Assembly (NCBI RefSeq): GCF_001898315.1
Contig: NZ_MKTQ01000014.1
Span: 159,074 to 223,073, forward strand
Reading direction: 5' to 3'
Source: Microbacterium sp. 70-16
GTDB lineage: Bacteria; Actinomycetota; Actinomycetes; Actinomycetales; Microbacteriaceae
DNA: 64,000 nucleotides
Shown here: one piece after another, positions 44,355-53,109 of the stretch
How the letters are laid out: the number at the start of each line of letters is the position of its first letter
How positions within the stretch are numbered: position 1 is the stretch's first letter
Program-made: the position numbers and the translations under genes
Notes under the pieces: model-generated
Told to the model about the DNA's origin: nothing
The model's input: the letters and a program-made list of their open reading frames with translations, nothing else
Databases searched by the model: none

Positions 44355-46291
44355 GGCAGCTCCGCTTCCAGGGCCGTGCCGGCGCCGACGGCGGAGTCGA
44401 CCCGCAAAGCGCCGCCGACGGCGCGGACGCGATCGGCCAGGCCGGCCAGCCCGCCGCCGGCGCGCGCGTTGGCACCGCCGGCACCGTCATCGATCACGCG
44501 CACCCGCACGACCTCGCCGGCGCGGACGACCGAGACCGTCACGCTGGCCGCGTGCGCGTGCTTGACGGCGTTCGCGATGCCTTCGCTGGCGACGTAATAG
44601 GCAGTGGTCGCGACGATGTCCGGGATCTCCTGGGTGTCGAGCCGCACGTCCACCGGCACGGCCGAGGCGCTGGAGAGGTCTGCGAGGGCGGCCGCCAGTC
44701 CGTCATCGAGCCGGCTCGGTCGAAGACCGTGCGCGACGGCACGCAGATCTGCGACGGATGCCGCGACCGCCGCGATCGCGTCATCGAGAGCCTGCGTGAC
44801 ATCCAGCTCGCCACGCGCGTCGCGGCGCTGGGCGAGTCGCAGCGACATGCCCAGGCTCACCAGTCGCTGTTGGGCGCCGTCGTGCAAGTCGCGCTCGAGC
44901 CGGCGACGCTCATCCGTCTCAGCGGTCATCAGCCTTCGACGACTCTCTTCCACCTCTCGGAGGGCGCGGGCCAGCTGCGCACGTTGTCGCGCGAGCTCGA
45001 GCAGCGGTGCTGCGGCATCGGCGATCCGCTGCGGCACCGCGAGGTCGGCGCGCAGGATCGTGGCTACGCGGGCTCCGCCGACGGTGACCGGAGTCGGTAC
45101 ACCGCGGAGTCCCGCGGGACTCACGCCACGGCGTTCGTCCTCGGCCGCGTAGTCGACGGTCAGTTCCGGATCCTCGAGCCCTGATCTGAGCACCGCCACG
45201 ACGCGCTCGGGTGGCGCTGCACCGCGATGGACGTCAGCGAGCAGGGTGCGCAGCGCGTCGACGGTGCGCTCCGTCCGGGGGAAGAGCACTGCGGCGACGA
45301 CGCGTTCCAGCGGGCGGCGCAGCAGCATCACCGCAAGAACGGCGGCAGCAGAGGTGACGGCGGCGATGGCGACCGCGCCACGGTCGGGCACGCGGGTCGC
45401 CAGCGCAGCGGCAGCCGCGACGACTCCGAGCACCGCGAGCAGCAGGACGCACCATGTCACGACGCGGACGATCCAGAAGTCGACGTCGGCGTCGGCTGTG
45501 AGCAGCGCGGCGCCGATGGCAACGGGGATCGCGACGCAGAACGCGGCGATCCCCACCATGACGGCCTCCATCCCTCCCCACAGCAGGTACGACGCCCAGC
45601 ACAGCAGCAGAGCCAGCGGGACGATCGTCGCGGCCATCACGAGCCACCGGAGTCGTCGCAGCGTGAGGCCCGTGGCGCGCCGCGCGCGCACGAACGTCGA
45701 GACGACAGACGCCAGCAGGCAGACCAGGAACAGCGGCAGCAGAATGACCGCGGCGACGCCGGCCCAAGGCACGACACCCCACGGATGCGCAACCTGTGCG
45801 AACGGCGGCGAGTAGGGCTCGGGCGCGACCGCCACCAGCAGGTCGAACGCGACGCCCACCACGACGACGGCCCACGCGGTGACGCGGTCGATGGTGCTCT
45901 CGAACCGGCCTGTCGGAAAGAGCAGCAGCACCCATACCCACGGCCCGTACAGGACCATCCAGGCGCCGGTCGACAGTGCGATCAGGACCGTCGGCGTCGG
46001 CTGCCCCGTTTCCACTGCTCCCCGGAGGTAGGTGTCAGTCGCGGCGGCGAGGACGATTCCGACACCTGCCGCCGCCAGAGCGACACCGACCGACAGACCT
46101 GTCCGCCACGCGATGGCCGGACCCAGAACCAGTGCAGGGACAGCGATCGCGACCGCGAAGATCAGCCAGGCGGATCCTGTCGACGACATCGCTACGCCGG
46201 CGACGCCCACGGCCATGAGCGGCAGCGCGAAGAGCGCGACGATCGTCGCGATCACGGCATTGCACGGCACGACGCGCGAGGGGCGCTCCAC
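44342..46291 (-). CDS. Sensor histidine kinase with multiple membrane helices
   Basis: 649 residues from GTG 46291. The N-terminal 300 residues contain about nine or ten hydrophobic helices with no obvious periplasmic sensor domain, followed by a cytoplasmic linker, a HisKA_3 dimerisation domain (ERRRLERDLHDGAQQ, His470) and a C-terminal HATPase with the G-box GAGGANARAGGGLAGL (about 603-618). This is the NarX-type kinase layout with an intramembrane sensor. TAACCT lies 6 nt before the start codon. Paired with the response regulator downstream; the divergent membrane protein gene is a plausible target. Confidence 0.93.
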   Translation of the reverse strand: MERPSRVVPCNAVIATIVALFALPLMAVGVAGVAMSSTGSAWLIFAVAIAVPALVLGPAIAWRTGLSVGVALAAAGVGIVLAAATDTYLRGAVETGQPTPTVLIALSTGAWMVLYGPWVWVLLLFPTGRFESTIDRVTAWAVVVVGVAFDLLVAVAPEPYSPPFAQVAHPWGVVPWAGVAAVILLPLFLVCLLASVVSTFVRARRATGLTLRRLRWLVMAATIVPLALLLCWASYLLWGGMEAVMVGIAAFCVAIPVAIGAALLTADADVDFWIVRVVTWCVLLLAVLGVVAAAAALATRVPDRGAVAIAAVTSAAAVLAVMLLRRPLERVVAAVLFPRTERTVDALRTLLADVHRGAAPPERVVAVLRSGLEDPELTVDYAAEDERRGVSPAGLRGVPTPVTVGGARVATILRADLAVPQRIADAAAPLLELARQRAQLARALREVEESRRRLMTAETDERRRLERDLHDGAQQRLVSLGMSLRLAQRRDARGELDVTQALDDAIAAVAASVADLRAVAHGLRPSRLDDGLAAALADLSSASAVPVDVRLDTQEIPDIVATTAYYVASEGIANAVKHAHAASVTVSVVRAGEVVRVRVIDDGAGGANARAGGGLAGLADRVRAVGGALRVDSAVGAGTALEAELPCAS

Positions 46292-46297
46292 GGCACC

Positions 46298-46303
46298 AGG
46301 TTA
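46298..46303 (-). promoter_or_regulatory. -10 element TAACCT of the sensor kinase (leaderless type)
   Basis: On the minus strand TAACCT is followed by GGTGCC and the GTG start codon at 46291. Confidence 0.45.
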
Positions 46304-46464
46304 GGGCGCCGGGCGTCGGCGCAACATCGTGGAAACCACGCACTGCTGAGTGGTGCCACCCGCGATGTGCGAACCGCACCGCAGCGGGACGCTGATACCG
46401 CCGGTGCTAACCGGTCGCCGAGACAGCACATTCGGTGCCGCCGGCGCACGGAGAGGAGAAGACC

Positions 46465-47199
46465 ATGGCGGTGCAGACGATGCCCGTGGGTGGGCGGGAG
46501 ATCACGGAGCGCGGGCGCGGCTGGCGCCCCTTCTGGCGGTGGACGGCGGCGATCGTGCTGCCGATCGGACCGCTGTCGATCCTGGTGCTGCGCACGATGC
46601 TGCCGTACTGGACCGATGATCCGCCCGAGAAGATCGCGGCGGCCGTCATCGATAACCCGGGCCTCATGGAGTTCATCGGCTGGGCCGGTCTGTTGGCCGC
46701 GCCGGCGATGCTCCTCGGCGCCCTCACACTCGGCTATGTGGCGCGCCGGGGTGCGCCGCTCCTGGCGACACTGGGATCTGCGCTGACCTTCATCGCCTTC
46801 GCGAACTGGTCGGCGGCGGGCAACCTCGATCTGCTCACGCAGACCATGGCGGACGCCGGCTACGACGTGGCGGACGTCGTCAGCCTCGGCAACGCCATGT
46901 CGGAGTCGGCGATCGGCAGTTTCACCGGCGGGTTCTGGGTCGTCGGGCACATCCTCGGCATGGTCCTGCTCGGGGTCGCCCTGGGCCGCGCGCACGTCGT
47001 GAACTGGTGGGTCGCGGGGGCCCTGATCGTGTCGCAGCCGATGCATCTGGTGGCGGCTGTCATCCTGCCGTCGCGGTGGCTCGACGCCACGGCGGGCTGG
47101 GGGTTCACGACGCTCGCCTTCATCGTCGTCGCGGTCGTCATCGCCCGCATGCCTGACGAGCAGTGGGACCCGTGGCCGGTGACGGCAGGGCGCGCGTAG
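46465..47199 (+). CDS. Multi-pass membrane protein of unknown function
   Basis: 244 residues from ATG 46465 with GGAGAGGA upstream. About six membrane helices are visible, the first at 28-48 after a basic N-terminus. The segment between helices 1 and 2 (PYWTDDPPEKIAAAVIDNPG) would face outside. A conserved-looking block NWWVAGALIVSQPMHLVAAV occurs near 180-199. I do not recognise a family. The gene is divergent from the kinase-regulator pair and separated by 173 bp. Confidence 0.8.
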   Translation: MAVQTMPVGGREITERGRGWRPFWRWTAAIVLPIGPLSILVLRTMLPYWTDDPPEKIAAAVIDNPGLMEFIGWAGLLAAPAMLLGALTLGYVARRGAPLLATLGSALTFIAFANWSAAGNLDLLTQTMADAGYDVADVVSLGNAMSESAIGSFTGGFWVVGHILGMVLLGVALGRAHVVNWWVAGALIVSQPMHLVAAVILPSRWLDATAGWGFTTLAFIVVAVVIARMPDEQWDPWPVTAGRA

Positions 47200-47204
47200 C
47201 GGAA

Positions 47205-47249
47205 GACACCGAGGGGTGGGGTGTACTCAGCACCCCACCCCTCGGTGTC
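47205..47249. terminator. Bidirectional terminator between the membrane protein genes
   Basis: A perfect 19-bp stem (47205-47223 with 47231-47249) with a 7-nt loop, placed between two convergent genes 6 and 10 bp from their stops. Confidence 0.85.
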
Positions 47250-47258
47250 ACAAGCGGG

Positions 47259-47684
47259 TCAGCGCGCGACGTCCTCCGTGACGGGGGTGGTCGCGGCATC
47301 CGCAGCGGCCTCGGCGGCAGGCGCCTCGGCAGCGGCCTCGGCCGCGGTGGCCTCGACCTCGTCAGCGGGGATCTCGACGACGTCGTCCCACGCGGGGGGC
47401 TCGATCACGTCGACCGTCTCACGGGCGGGGATGGCGGAGCGCAGTCCCGCGAGCGTCAGGGCGAGGGCGAGGCCGATGAGACCGGCGCCGACGAGGATCG
47501 CGCCGAGGACGGCCCAGATCTGACCGGCGTACACCTCGACACCGGTGGCGGTGCCGTCGGTGAGCGTCGTCGCCATGAGGGTCAGCTTCGAGATGAGCAG
47601 GTAGGCGCCGCCGGCCAGCGTGACGACGGAACCGCCCACGAGCACCCAGTAGGGGATGCTGCGGCTCAGGCGGGTGGTGGGCAT
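47259..47684 (-). CDS. Small two-helix membrane protein of unknown function
   Basis: 141 residues from ATG 47684 with AAGGAG 6 nt upstream; an upstream in-frame start lacks a binding site. Two hydrophobic helices (about 12-32 and 50-72) are separated by a short loop with TDGTATGVEVYAGQ. The C-terminal third is acidic and very Ala/Glu-rich (a low-complexity tail of AEAAAEAPAAEAA type). Related proteins in Microbacterium often carry an uninformative 'dinucleotide-utilizing enzyme' label that nothing here supports. Operon with ctaA not evident. Confidence 0.72.
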   Translation of the reverse strand: MPTTRLSRSIPYWVLVGGSVVTLAGGAYLLISKLTLMATTLTDGTATGVEVYAGQIWAVLGAILVGAGLIGLALALTLAGLRSAIPARETVDVIEPPAWDDVVEIPADEVEATAAEAAAEAPAAEAAADAATTPVTEDVAR

Positions 47685-47789
47685 GGGGGACTCCTTCATG
47701 TCGTGCCGACGCGCGCGCGCCGACTCTTCGACTATCTGCGAACCGCCCGAGTGCGAGCGATGCACCACCTATGATCCTGCTGTGGAAGC

Positions 47790-48737
47790 TCAGGCGGTAG
47801 TCGGGGTGTTGCGCGGCGCCTTGAGCCGCATCACCACGACGGTCATCGTCGCGGCGGTCAGTGCGGCGAGGACCATGTGGATGCCCACGAGGATCTCCGG
47901 CAGTCCGTTGCGCGCCTGGTAGAGACCCACCGCGACCTGCACGAGTTCCGCCGCAAGCAGCAGCGTGACCCAGCCGCGCACGGGCAGCCTGCGGACCCAC
48001 GCGACGGCCGCGAGCACGACCGTCAGTGCCAGCAGGGCGTAGCCGGGCCACGCGTGCACGTGCTCGAGCACGGTCGCGTCGAATCCGCTCCGGCCGACCG
48101 AGGGATCGCCCGAGTGCGGGCCCGCCCCCGTCGTGAGCACGCCGAAGAAGACCGACACCGCGAGCGCGAGCGTCGCGACGTGCGTCGTGACGACGTACCA
48201 GCGCGGCACCACGAGGGCGCGGGGGCCGGGGGTGGCATCCAGCCGCACGATGATCGCGGCCGTGACACACACCAGCACCAGCGAGGCGATGTAGTGGAAC
48301 CCGACGATGAAGGGGTTCAGGCCGGTCAGCACCGTGATGCCGCCGACGACCGCCTGCGCGATGATGCCGGCCATCACGATCCACGCGAGCACGAACAGAT
48401 CGCGGCGCTGCGCCCGCACGCGCCACACGAGGATCAACAGCACGAGCGCGAGGATGCCCAGCAGGGGACTCATCATGCGGTTGCCGTACTCGATGAGTGA
48501 GTGGATGCTCTCGTCCACGAGCGCCGGCGTCGGCACGAGCGAGTCGGGCGTGCAGAGGGGCCAGGTGGGGCAGCCGAGGCCTGACCCGGTCAGGCGGACG
48601 GCGCCCCCGGTGGCGATGATGAGGACGTTCCCGACGAAGTTCAGCCAGGCCAGCACCCGCAGCGCGCTGCCCACGCGCGCCGGCGCGATCTGTGCGGCGG
48701 ATGCCGCGGAGACAGTGGGCGCGGACGTGTCGGGCAT
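47790..48737 (-). CDS. ctaA: Heme A synthase
   Basis: 315 residues with eight membrane helices. It oxidises heme O to heme A for cytochrome aa3. Conserved features: GGAVRLTGSGLGCPTWPLC (Cys pair about residues 55 and 61, a disulfide in the first loop), HSLIEYGNR (about 79-87), and His in FHYIASL and HVHAWPG in the second half, which bind heme. The ATG follows AGGAGG. It is read opposite to sufB across 266 bp. Confidence 0.95.
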   Translation of the reverse strand: MPDTSAPTVSAASAAQIAPARVGSALRVLAWLNFVGNVLIIATGGAVRLTGSGLGCPTWPLCTPDSLVPTPALVDESIHSLIEYGNRMMSPLLGILALVLLILVWRVRAQRRDLFVLAWIVMAGIIAQAVVGGITVLTGLNPFIVGFHYIASLVLVCVTAAIIVRLDATPGPRALVVPRWYVVTTHVATLALAVSVFFGVLTTGAGPHSGDPSVGRSGFDATVLEHVHAWPGYALLALTVVLAAVAWVRRLPVRGWVTLLLAAELVQVAVGLYQARNGLPEILVGIHMVLAALTAATMTVVVMRLKAPRNTPTTA

Positions 48738-48804
48738 GCGGATGTCGCCTCCTGCGATGGCGCCCGGGACGGACGCCGGCCACGCCCGTGGGGGGCGTTG
48801 CCTG

Positions 48805-48810
48805 TAGACT
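48805..48810 (+). promoter_or_regulatory. Possible -10 TAGACT upstream of sufB
   Basis: TGTAGACT resembles an extended -10. The leader to sufB would be about 187 nt. A TTAGGT half-site at 48861-48866 is too poor to call an iron box. Confidence 0.35.
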
Positions 48811-49003
48811 CGAGTGGTGGGAACGGCGGCGCGCGAAGCGCGTGCGATCCACCCACAAGTTTAGGTGCGCCACGCGTGCGCATCGTCACGGCTGACCGGC
48901 CGTGACGTGGAGCGGCCCTGAAAGCGGCATCCCACCCCCGCCACTCCCGGAGGCGCGGGAATGCCGGAGCGGATGACACCGCGGGCACGAAGGAGGCAAA
49001 GCC

Positions 49004-50422
49004 ATGTCGGATGTGCTCATCGACCGACCGGAGCTCGACGGACTCGGCGTCTACGAGTTCGGATGGCACGACCCGGATGCCGCGGGGGCCAGCGCCAAGC
49101 GCGGCCTGTCGGAGGCGGTCGTGCGCGACATCTCGGCGCTGAAGGCCGAGCCGGAATGGATGCTGAAGACCCGCCTCAAAGGTCATCAGCTCTTCGGCCG
49201 CAAGCCGATGCCGACGTGGGGCGCCGACCTGTCGGAGATCGACTTCGACAACATCAAGTACTTCGTGCGCTCGACCGAGAAGCAGGCGCAGTCGTGGGAG
49301 GACCTCCCCGAGGACATCCGCAACACGTACGAGAAGCTCGGCATCCCCGAGGCTGAGCGTGCGCGCCTGGTCGCCGGCGTCGCGGCGCAGTACGAGTCCG
49401 AGGTCGTCTACCACCAGATCAACGAAGAGCTCGAGAAGCAGGGTGTCATCTTCATGGACACCGACACGGCGCTGCGCGAGCACCCGGAGTTCTTCGAGGA
49501 GTACTTCGGCACCGTGATCCCTGCCGGCGACAACAAGTTCGCCGCGCTCAACACCGCCGTCTGGTCGGGCGGGTCGTTCGTCTACGTGCCGCCGGGCGTG
49601 CACGTAGAGATCCCGCTGCAGGCGTACTTCCGCATCAACACCGAGAACATGGGCCAGTTCGAGCGGACGCTGATCATCGCCGACGAGGGCTCGTACGTGC
49701 ACTACATCGAAGGCTGCACGGCCCCGATCTACAAGAGCGACTCGCTGCACTCGGCCGTCGTCGAGATCATCGTCAAGAAGAACGCCCGCGTGCGCTACAC
49801 GACGATCCAGAACTGGTCGAACAACGTCTACAACCTCGTCACCAAGCGCGCCGTCGCCCACGAGGGCGCGACGATGGAGTGGATCGACGGCAACATCGGC
49901 TCCAAGGTGACGATGAAGTACCCGTCGATCTACCTCATGGGTGAGCACGCCAAGGGCGAGACCCTGTCGGTCGCCTTCGCGGGCCCCGGTCAGCACCAGG
50001 ATGCCGGCGCCAAGATGATCCACATGGCGCCGTACACGCAGTCCTCGATCGTCTCGAAGTCGATCGCCCGCGGCGGCGGTCGCGCCGGCTACCGCGGTGA
50101 GGTGCGCGTCGACGCGAACGCCCACCACTCGGCCAACACGGTGCGCTGTGACGCCCTGCTGGTCGACACGAAGTCGCGATCGGATACGTATCCCGCGATC
50201 GACATCCGCGTCGACGACGTGCAGCTCGGTCACGAGGCGACAGTCTCGAAGGTCAGCGAAGAGCAGCTGTTCTACCTGCAGTCGCGAGGCATGCCCGAAG
50301 ACGAGGCGATGGCGATGATCGTCCGCGGCTTCATCGAGCCGATCGCGCGCGAGCTGCCGATGGAGTACGCCCTCGAACTGAACAAGCTCATCGAGATGGG
50401 CATGGAAGGATCCGTCGGCTGA
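49004..50422 (+). CDS. sufB: Fe-S cluster assembly protein SufB
   Basis: 472 residues. SufB is the scaffold on which SufBC2D builds iron-sulfur clusters. The start is set by AAGGAGG upstream. Family blocks include [12 protein letters not shown] (about 48-59), [16 protein letters not shown] (about 230-245) with the putative cluster Cys, and [24 protein letters not shown] (about 364-387). sufD begins in the stop codon. First gene of sufB-sufD-Rieske-sufC-sufT. Confidence 0.97.
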   Translation: MSDVLIDRPELDGLGVYEFGWHDPDAAGASAKRGLSEAVVRDISALKAEPEWMLKTRLKGHQLFGRKPMPTWGADLSEIDFDNIKYFVRSTEKQAQSWEDLPEDIRNTYEKLGIPEAERARLVAGVAAQYESEVVYHQINEELEKQGVIFMDTDTALREHPEFFEEYFGTVIPAGDNKFAALNTAVWSGGSFVYVPPGVHVEIPLQAYFRINTENMGQFERTLIIADEGSYVHYIEGCTAPIYKSDSLHSAVVEIIVKKNARVRYTTIQNWSNNVYNLVTKRAVAHEGATMEWIDGNIGSKVTMKYPSIYLMGEHAKGETLSVAFAGPGQHQDAGAKMIHMAPYTQSSIVSKSIARGGGRAGYRGEVRVDANAHHSANTVRCDALLVDTKSRSDTYPAIDIRVDDVQLGHEATVSKVSEEQLFYLQSRGMPEDEAMAMIVRGFIEPIARELPMEYALELNKLIEMGMEGSVG

Positions 50423-51633
50423 TGACGACCGTGACACAGACCCCCGCCTCGGCGGAGGGTCACATCGACCCTGCCGCCACACTGACCGACGGCTTCGTGC
50501 CGGTCCAGACCCGTTCCGAGCGGCCGACCTCGTTCGAGCCGGCCGACTTCGGCACACCGACCGGGCGCGAGGTCAACTGGAAGCACACGCCCGTCGCCAA
50601 GCTCGCACCGCTGTTCGCGGTCGCAGAGCCTAACGACGGCGTCGACTACTCCTTCGCCGCCGGCGAGCAGTACGTCGCCGCTCCGCTGACGCCCACCGAC
50701 GCCCCACGCGGTGAGGTCTTCCTCGCCGAAGACGTCGTGGCCGCCGTCGCATGGCAGGGCTCGAAGGATGCCCTGCACCTGCGCATCCCGCGCGAAGAGG
50801 CGGTCGCCGACCCGATCGTCGTCGCGATCACCGGCCGGGGCGCCGACCAGCGCGCCGACGCCCACATCGTGATCGAGGCGCTCGAGCACAGTTCGGCGAC
50901 GGTCGTGCTCGCACACACGGGCGCCGCGCAGTACGCGCAGAACGTCGAGATCCTGGTGCGCGACGGTGCCTCGCTGACCGTCGTCACGCTGCAGCAGTGG
51001 GACGACGCGGCTGTGCACGTGGCATCCCACCAGGCACGCGTGGGCGCCGACGCGACCCTCAAGCACTTCGTGATCAGCTTCGGCGGGGGCCTGGTTCGGG
51101 TGAACCCGAACGTCGAGCTCGCCGGCAACGGCTCGTCGGGGCACCTGTACGGACTGTCCTACGCCGACGCCGGTCAGCACCTGGAGAGCCAGGTGTACCT
51201 GCACCACAAGGGTGCGCACACGGTCGGCGACGTCCTCTACAAGGGCGCGCTGCAGGGTGAGAACGCGCACAGCGTCTGGATCGGCGACGTGCTGATCGGG
51301 CCGGATGCCACCGGCACCGACTCGTACGAGGCCAACCGCAACCTGGTGCTCACCGAGGGCGCACGCGCCGACTCGATCCCGAACCTCGAGATCGAGACCG
51401 GCGACATCATCGGCGCCGGCCACGCGAGCGCGACCGGTCGTTTCGACGACGAGCAGCTGTTCTACCTGCAGGCACGCGGCATCGGTGAAGACGAGGCACG
51501 GCGCCTGGTCGTGCTCGGCTTCCTGTCCGAGGTCGTGCAGCGCATCGGCATCGACGACCTGCAGGCCCGGCTGATCGCCGCGATCGAGGCGGAACTCGCC
51601 CTCACGCAGAGCCTCGTCGAGGCATCCGCATGA
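50422..51633 (+). CDS. sufD: Fe-S cluster assembly protein SufD
   Basis: 403 residues. SufD partners with SufB and SufC in cluster assembly. The C-terminal half shows the beta-helix family pattern with GSSGHLYGLSYADAGQHLESQ and QLFYLQARGIGEDEARRLV near 350-368, shared with SufB. The N-terminal third is divergent as usual. One-nucleotide overlap with sufB and four with the following Rieske gene. Confidence 0.95.
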   Translation: MTTVTQTPASAEGHIDPAATLTDGFVPVQTRSERPTSFEPADFGTPTGREVNWKHTPVAKLAPLFAVAEPNDGVDYSFAAGEQYVAAPLTPTDAPRGEVFLAEDVVAAVAWQGSKDALHLRIPREEAVADPIVVAITGRGADQRADAHIVIEALEHSSATVVLAHTGAAQYAQNVEILVRDGASLTVVTLQQWDDAAVHVASHQARVGADATLKHFVISFGGGLVRVNPNVELAGNGSSGHLYGLSYADAGQHLESQVYLHHKGAHTVGDVLYKGALQGENAHSVWIGDVLIGPDATGTDSYEANRNLVLTEGARADSIPNLEIETGDIIGAGHASATGRFDDEQLFYLQARGIGEDEARRLVVLGFLSEVVQRIGIDDLQARLIAAIEAELALTQSLVEASA

Positions 51634-51959
51634 GCGCACAGAAGGTGCTCAGCCTCAGCGGGCTCGAGCAGGACACCGCGGTGCGCGTCGTCGTCGACGG
51701 CGTGCCCATCGCCGTCGTGCTCGACTCCAACGGCGAAGTGCACGCGATCGGTGACACCTGCACGCACGGCGACGTGTCGCTGGCCGACGGCTTCGTCGAG
51801 GGTGAGACGCTTGAATGCTGGGCGCACGGCTCGGCGTTCTCGCTGCGCACCGGTCGCCCCCTCAACCTGCCGGCGTACGAGCCGGTGCCTGTCTACGAAG
51901 TGACCATCGACGGCGATGACGTGCTCATCGACCCGGCCGTCACCAAAGAAGTGAACTGA
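51630..51959 (+). CDS. Rieske-type [2Fe-2S] ferredoxin subunit in the suf operon
   Basis: 109 residues with Rieske ligands Cys44/His46 (CTHG) and Cys63/His66 (CWAH), matching bacterial non-heme-oxygenase ferredoxins. The gene starts within the sufD stop (ATGA overlap) and precedes sufC by 14 nt. In actinobacteria such a small Rieske protein is a standard member of the suf operon. It could supply electrons or be a cluster target; which is not known from sequence. Confidence 0.92.
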   Translation: MSAQKVLSLSGLEQDTAVRVVVDGVPIAVVLDSNGEVHAIGDTCTHGDVSLADGFVEGETLECWAHGSAFSLRTGRPLNLPAYEPVPVYEVTIDGDDVLIDPAVTKEVN

Positions 51960-51973
51960 AGAAGGTATCTGAC

Positions 51974-52744
51974 ATGACTGTTCTCGAGATCCGCGACCTG
52001 CACGTGACTGTCGAGACCGAGGCGGGGACCACCCCCATCCTCAACGGTGTGGACCTCACCGTCCGCACGGGTGAGACCCACGCGATCATGGGCCCCAACG
52101 GCTCGGGCAAGTCGACGCTCGCATACACGATCGCGGGGCATCCGAAGTACACCGTGACCTCGGGCACGATCACGCTCGACGGCGAGGATGTCCTCGCGAT
52201 GACCGTCGACGAGCGGGCGCGTGCCGGACTGTTCCTCGCGATGCAGTACCCCGTGGAGATCCCCGGCGTCACCGTCACGAACTTCCTGCGCACCGCCAAG
52301 ACGGCGATCGACGGTGAAGCACCGGCGATCCGCGCGTGGACCAAGGACGTCAAGGCGGCCATGAAGGACCTGCGCATGGACCCGAAGTTCGCGCAGCGCA
52401 ACGTCAACGAGGGCTTCTCGGGCGGCGAGAAGAAGCGTCACGAGATCCTGCAGCTCGAGTTGCTCAAGCCCGCCATCGCGGTGCTCGACGAGACCGACTC
52501 GGGCCTCGACGTCGACGCGCTCAAGATCGTCTCGGAGGGCGTCAACCGCGCCAAGGAGGCGACCGACCTGGGCGTGCTGCTGATCACGCACTACACGCGC
52601 ATCCTCCGCTACATCACGCCGCAGTTCGTGCACGTGATGGTCGCCGGTCGCATCGTTGAAGAGGGTGGCCCCGAGCTCGCCGAACGCCTCGAGAACGAGG
52701 GCTACGACCGCTTCGTCGACCCTGCCGCCCCGATCGAAGCCTAG
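51974..52744 (+). CDS. sufC: Fe-S cluster assembly ATPase SufC
   Basis: 256 residues, an ABC-type ATPase without membrane partner, driving SufBD conformational change. Walker A GPNGSGKST (about 38-46), signature FSGGEKKRHEIL (about 155-166) and Walker B AVLDETDSGLD (about 173-183) are present; the Walker B has the SufC-specific ETDSGLD. The stop TAG is part of a TAGGAT box located 6 nt before the next gene. Confidence 0.97.
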   Translation: MTVLEIRDLHVTVETEAGTTPILNGVDLTVRTGETHAIMGPNGSGKSTLAYTIAGHPKYTVTSGTITLDGEDVLAMTVDERARAGLFLAMQYPVEIPGVTVTNFLRTAKTAIDGEAPAIRAWTKDVKAAMKDLRMDPKFAQRNVNEGFSGGEKKRHEILQLELLKPAIAVLDETDSGLDVDALKIVSEGVNRAKEATDLGVLLITHYTRILRYITPQFVHVMVAGRIVEEGGPELAERLENEGYDRFVDPAAPIEA

Positions 52745-52747
52745 GAT
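52742..52747 (+). promoter_or_regulatory. Possible -10 TAGGAT of the sufT-like gene
   Basis: TAGGAT includes the sufC stop codon and is followed by 6 nt and ATG 52754. It may be coincidental because the gene is also in line with the suf operon. Confidence 0.3.
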
Positions 52748-52753
52748 CGAGTC

Positions 52754-53083
52754 ATGACCGCGACTCTCAGCCCTGAGAAGTACGACGACGTCACCGAGGC
52801 TCTCAAAGACGTCATGGACCCGGAACTCGGGATCAACGTCGTCGACCTCGGGCTCATCTACGACCTCAGCTGGGACGAGGAGAACGACGCCCTCGTCATC
52901 CACATGACGCTCACCTCTGCGGGCTGCCCCTTGACGGACGTGCTCGAGGAGCAGACGGCGCAGGCGCTGGACGACGTCGTCGACCGGTTCCGCATCAACT
53001 GGGTGTGGATGCCGCCCTGGGGCCCGGAGCGGATCACCGACGACGGGCGCGACATGATGCGCGCGCTCGGGTTCGCTATTTGA
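52754..53083 (+). CDS. MIP18/DUF59 family metal-sulfur cluster assembly factor (SufT-like)
   Basis: 109 residues. DUF59 signature: DPELGINVVDLGLIYD (residues 22-37) and SAGCPLTDVLEE with the conserved Cys58. The C-terminus ends with WGPERITDDGRDMMRALGF. Such proteins mature Fe-S proteins and are typically the last gene of actinobacterial suf operons. No cysteine desulfurase SufS or SufU is found in this operon. Confidence 0.93.
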   Translation: MTATLSPEKYDDVTEALKDVMDPELGINVVDLGLIYDLSWDEENDALVIHMTLTSAGCPLTDVLEEQTAQALDDVVDRFRINWVWMPPWGPERITDDGRDMMRALGFAI

Positions 53084-53097
53084 GTCGAGCCTCTCGG

Positions 53098-53103
53098 TAG
53101 GCT
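53098..53103 (+). promoter_or_regulatory. -10 element TAGGCT of the PatB/MalY-like gene (leaderless type)
   Basis: TAGGCT, then CGTCGG, then GTG 53110; no Shine-Dalgarno in the spacer. Confidence 0.5.
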
Positions 53104-53109
53104 CGTCGG

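Noticed and set aside
48861..48879. TTAGGTGCGCC upstream of sufB as an iron box
   Set aside because: Only about 11 of 19 positions match the DtxR/IdeR consensus and the right half-site is lost.
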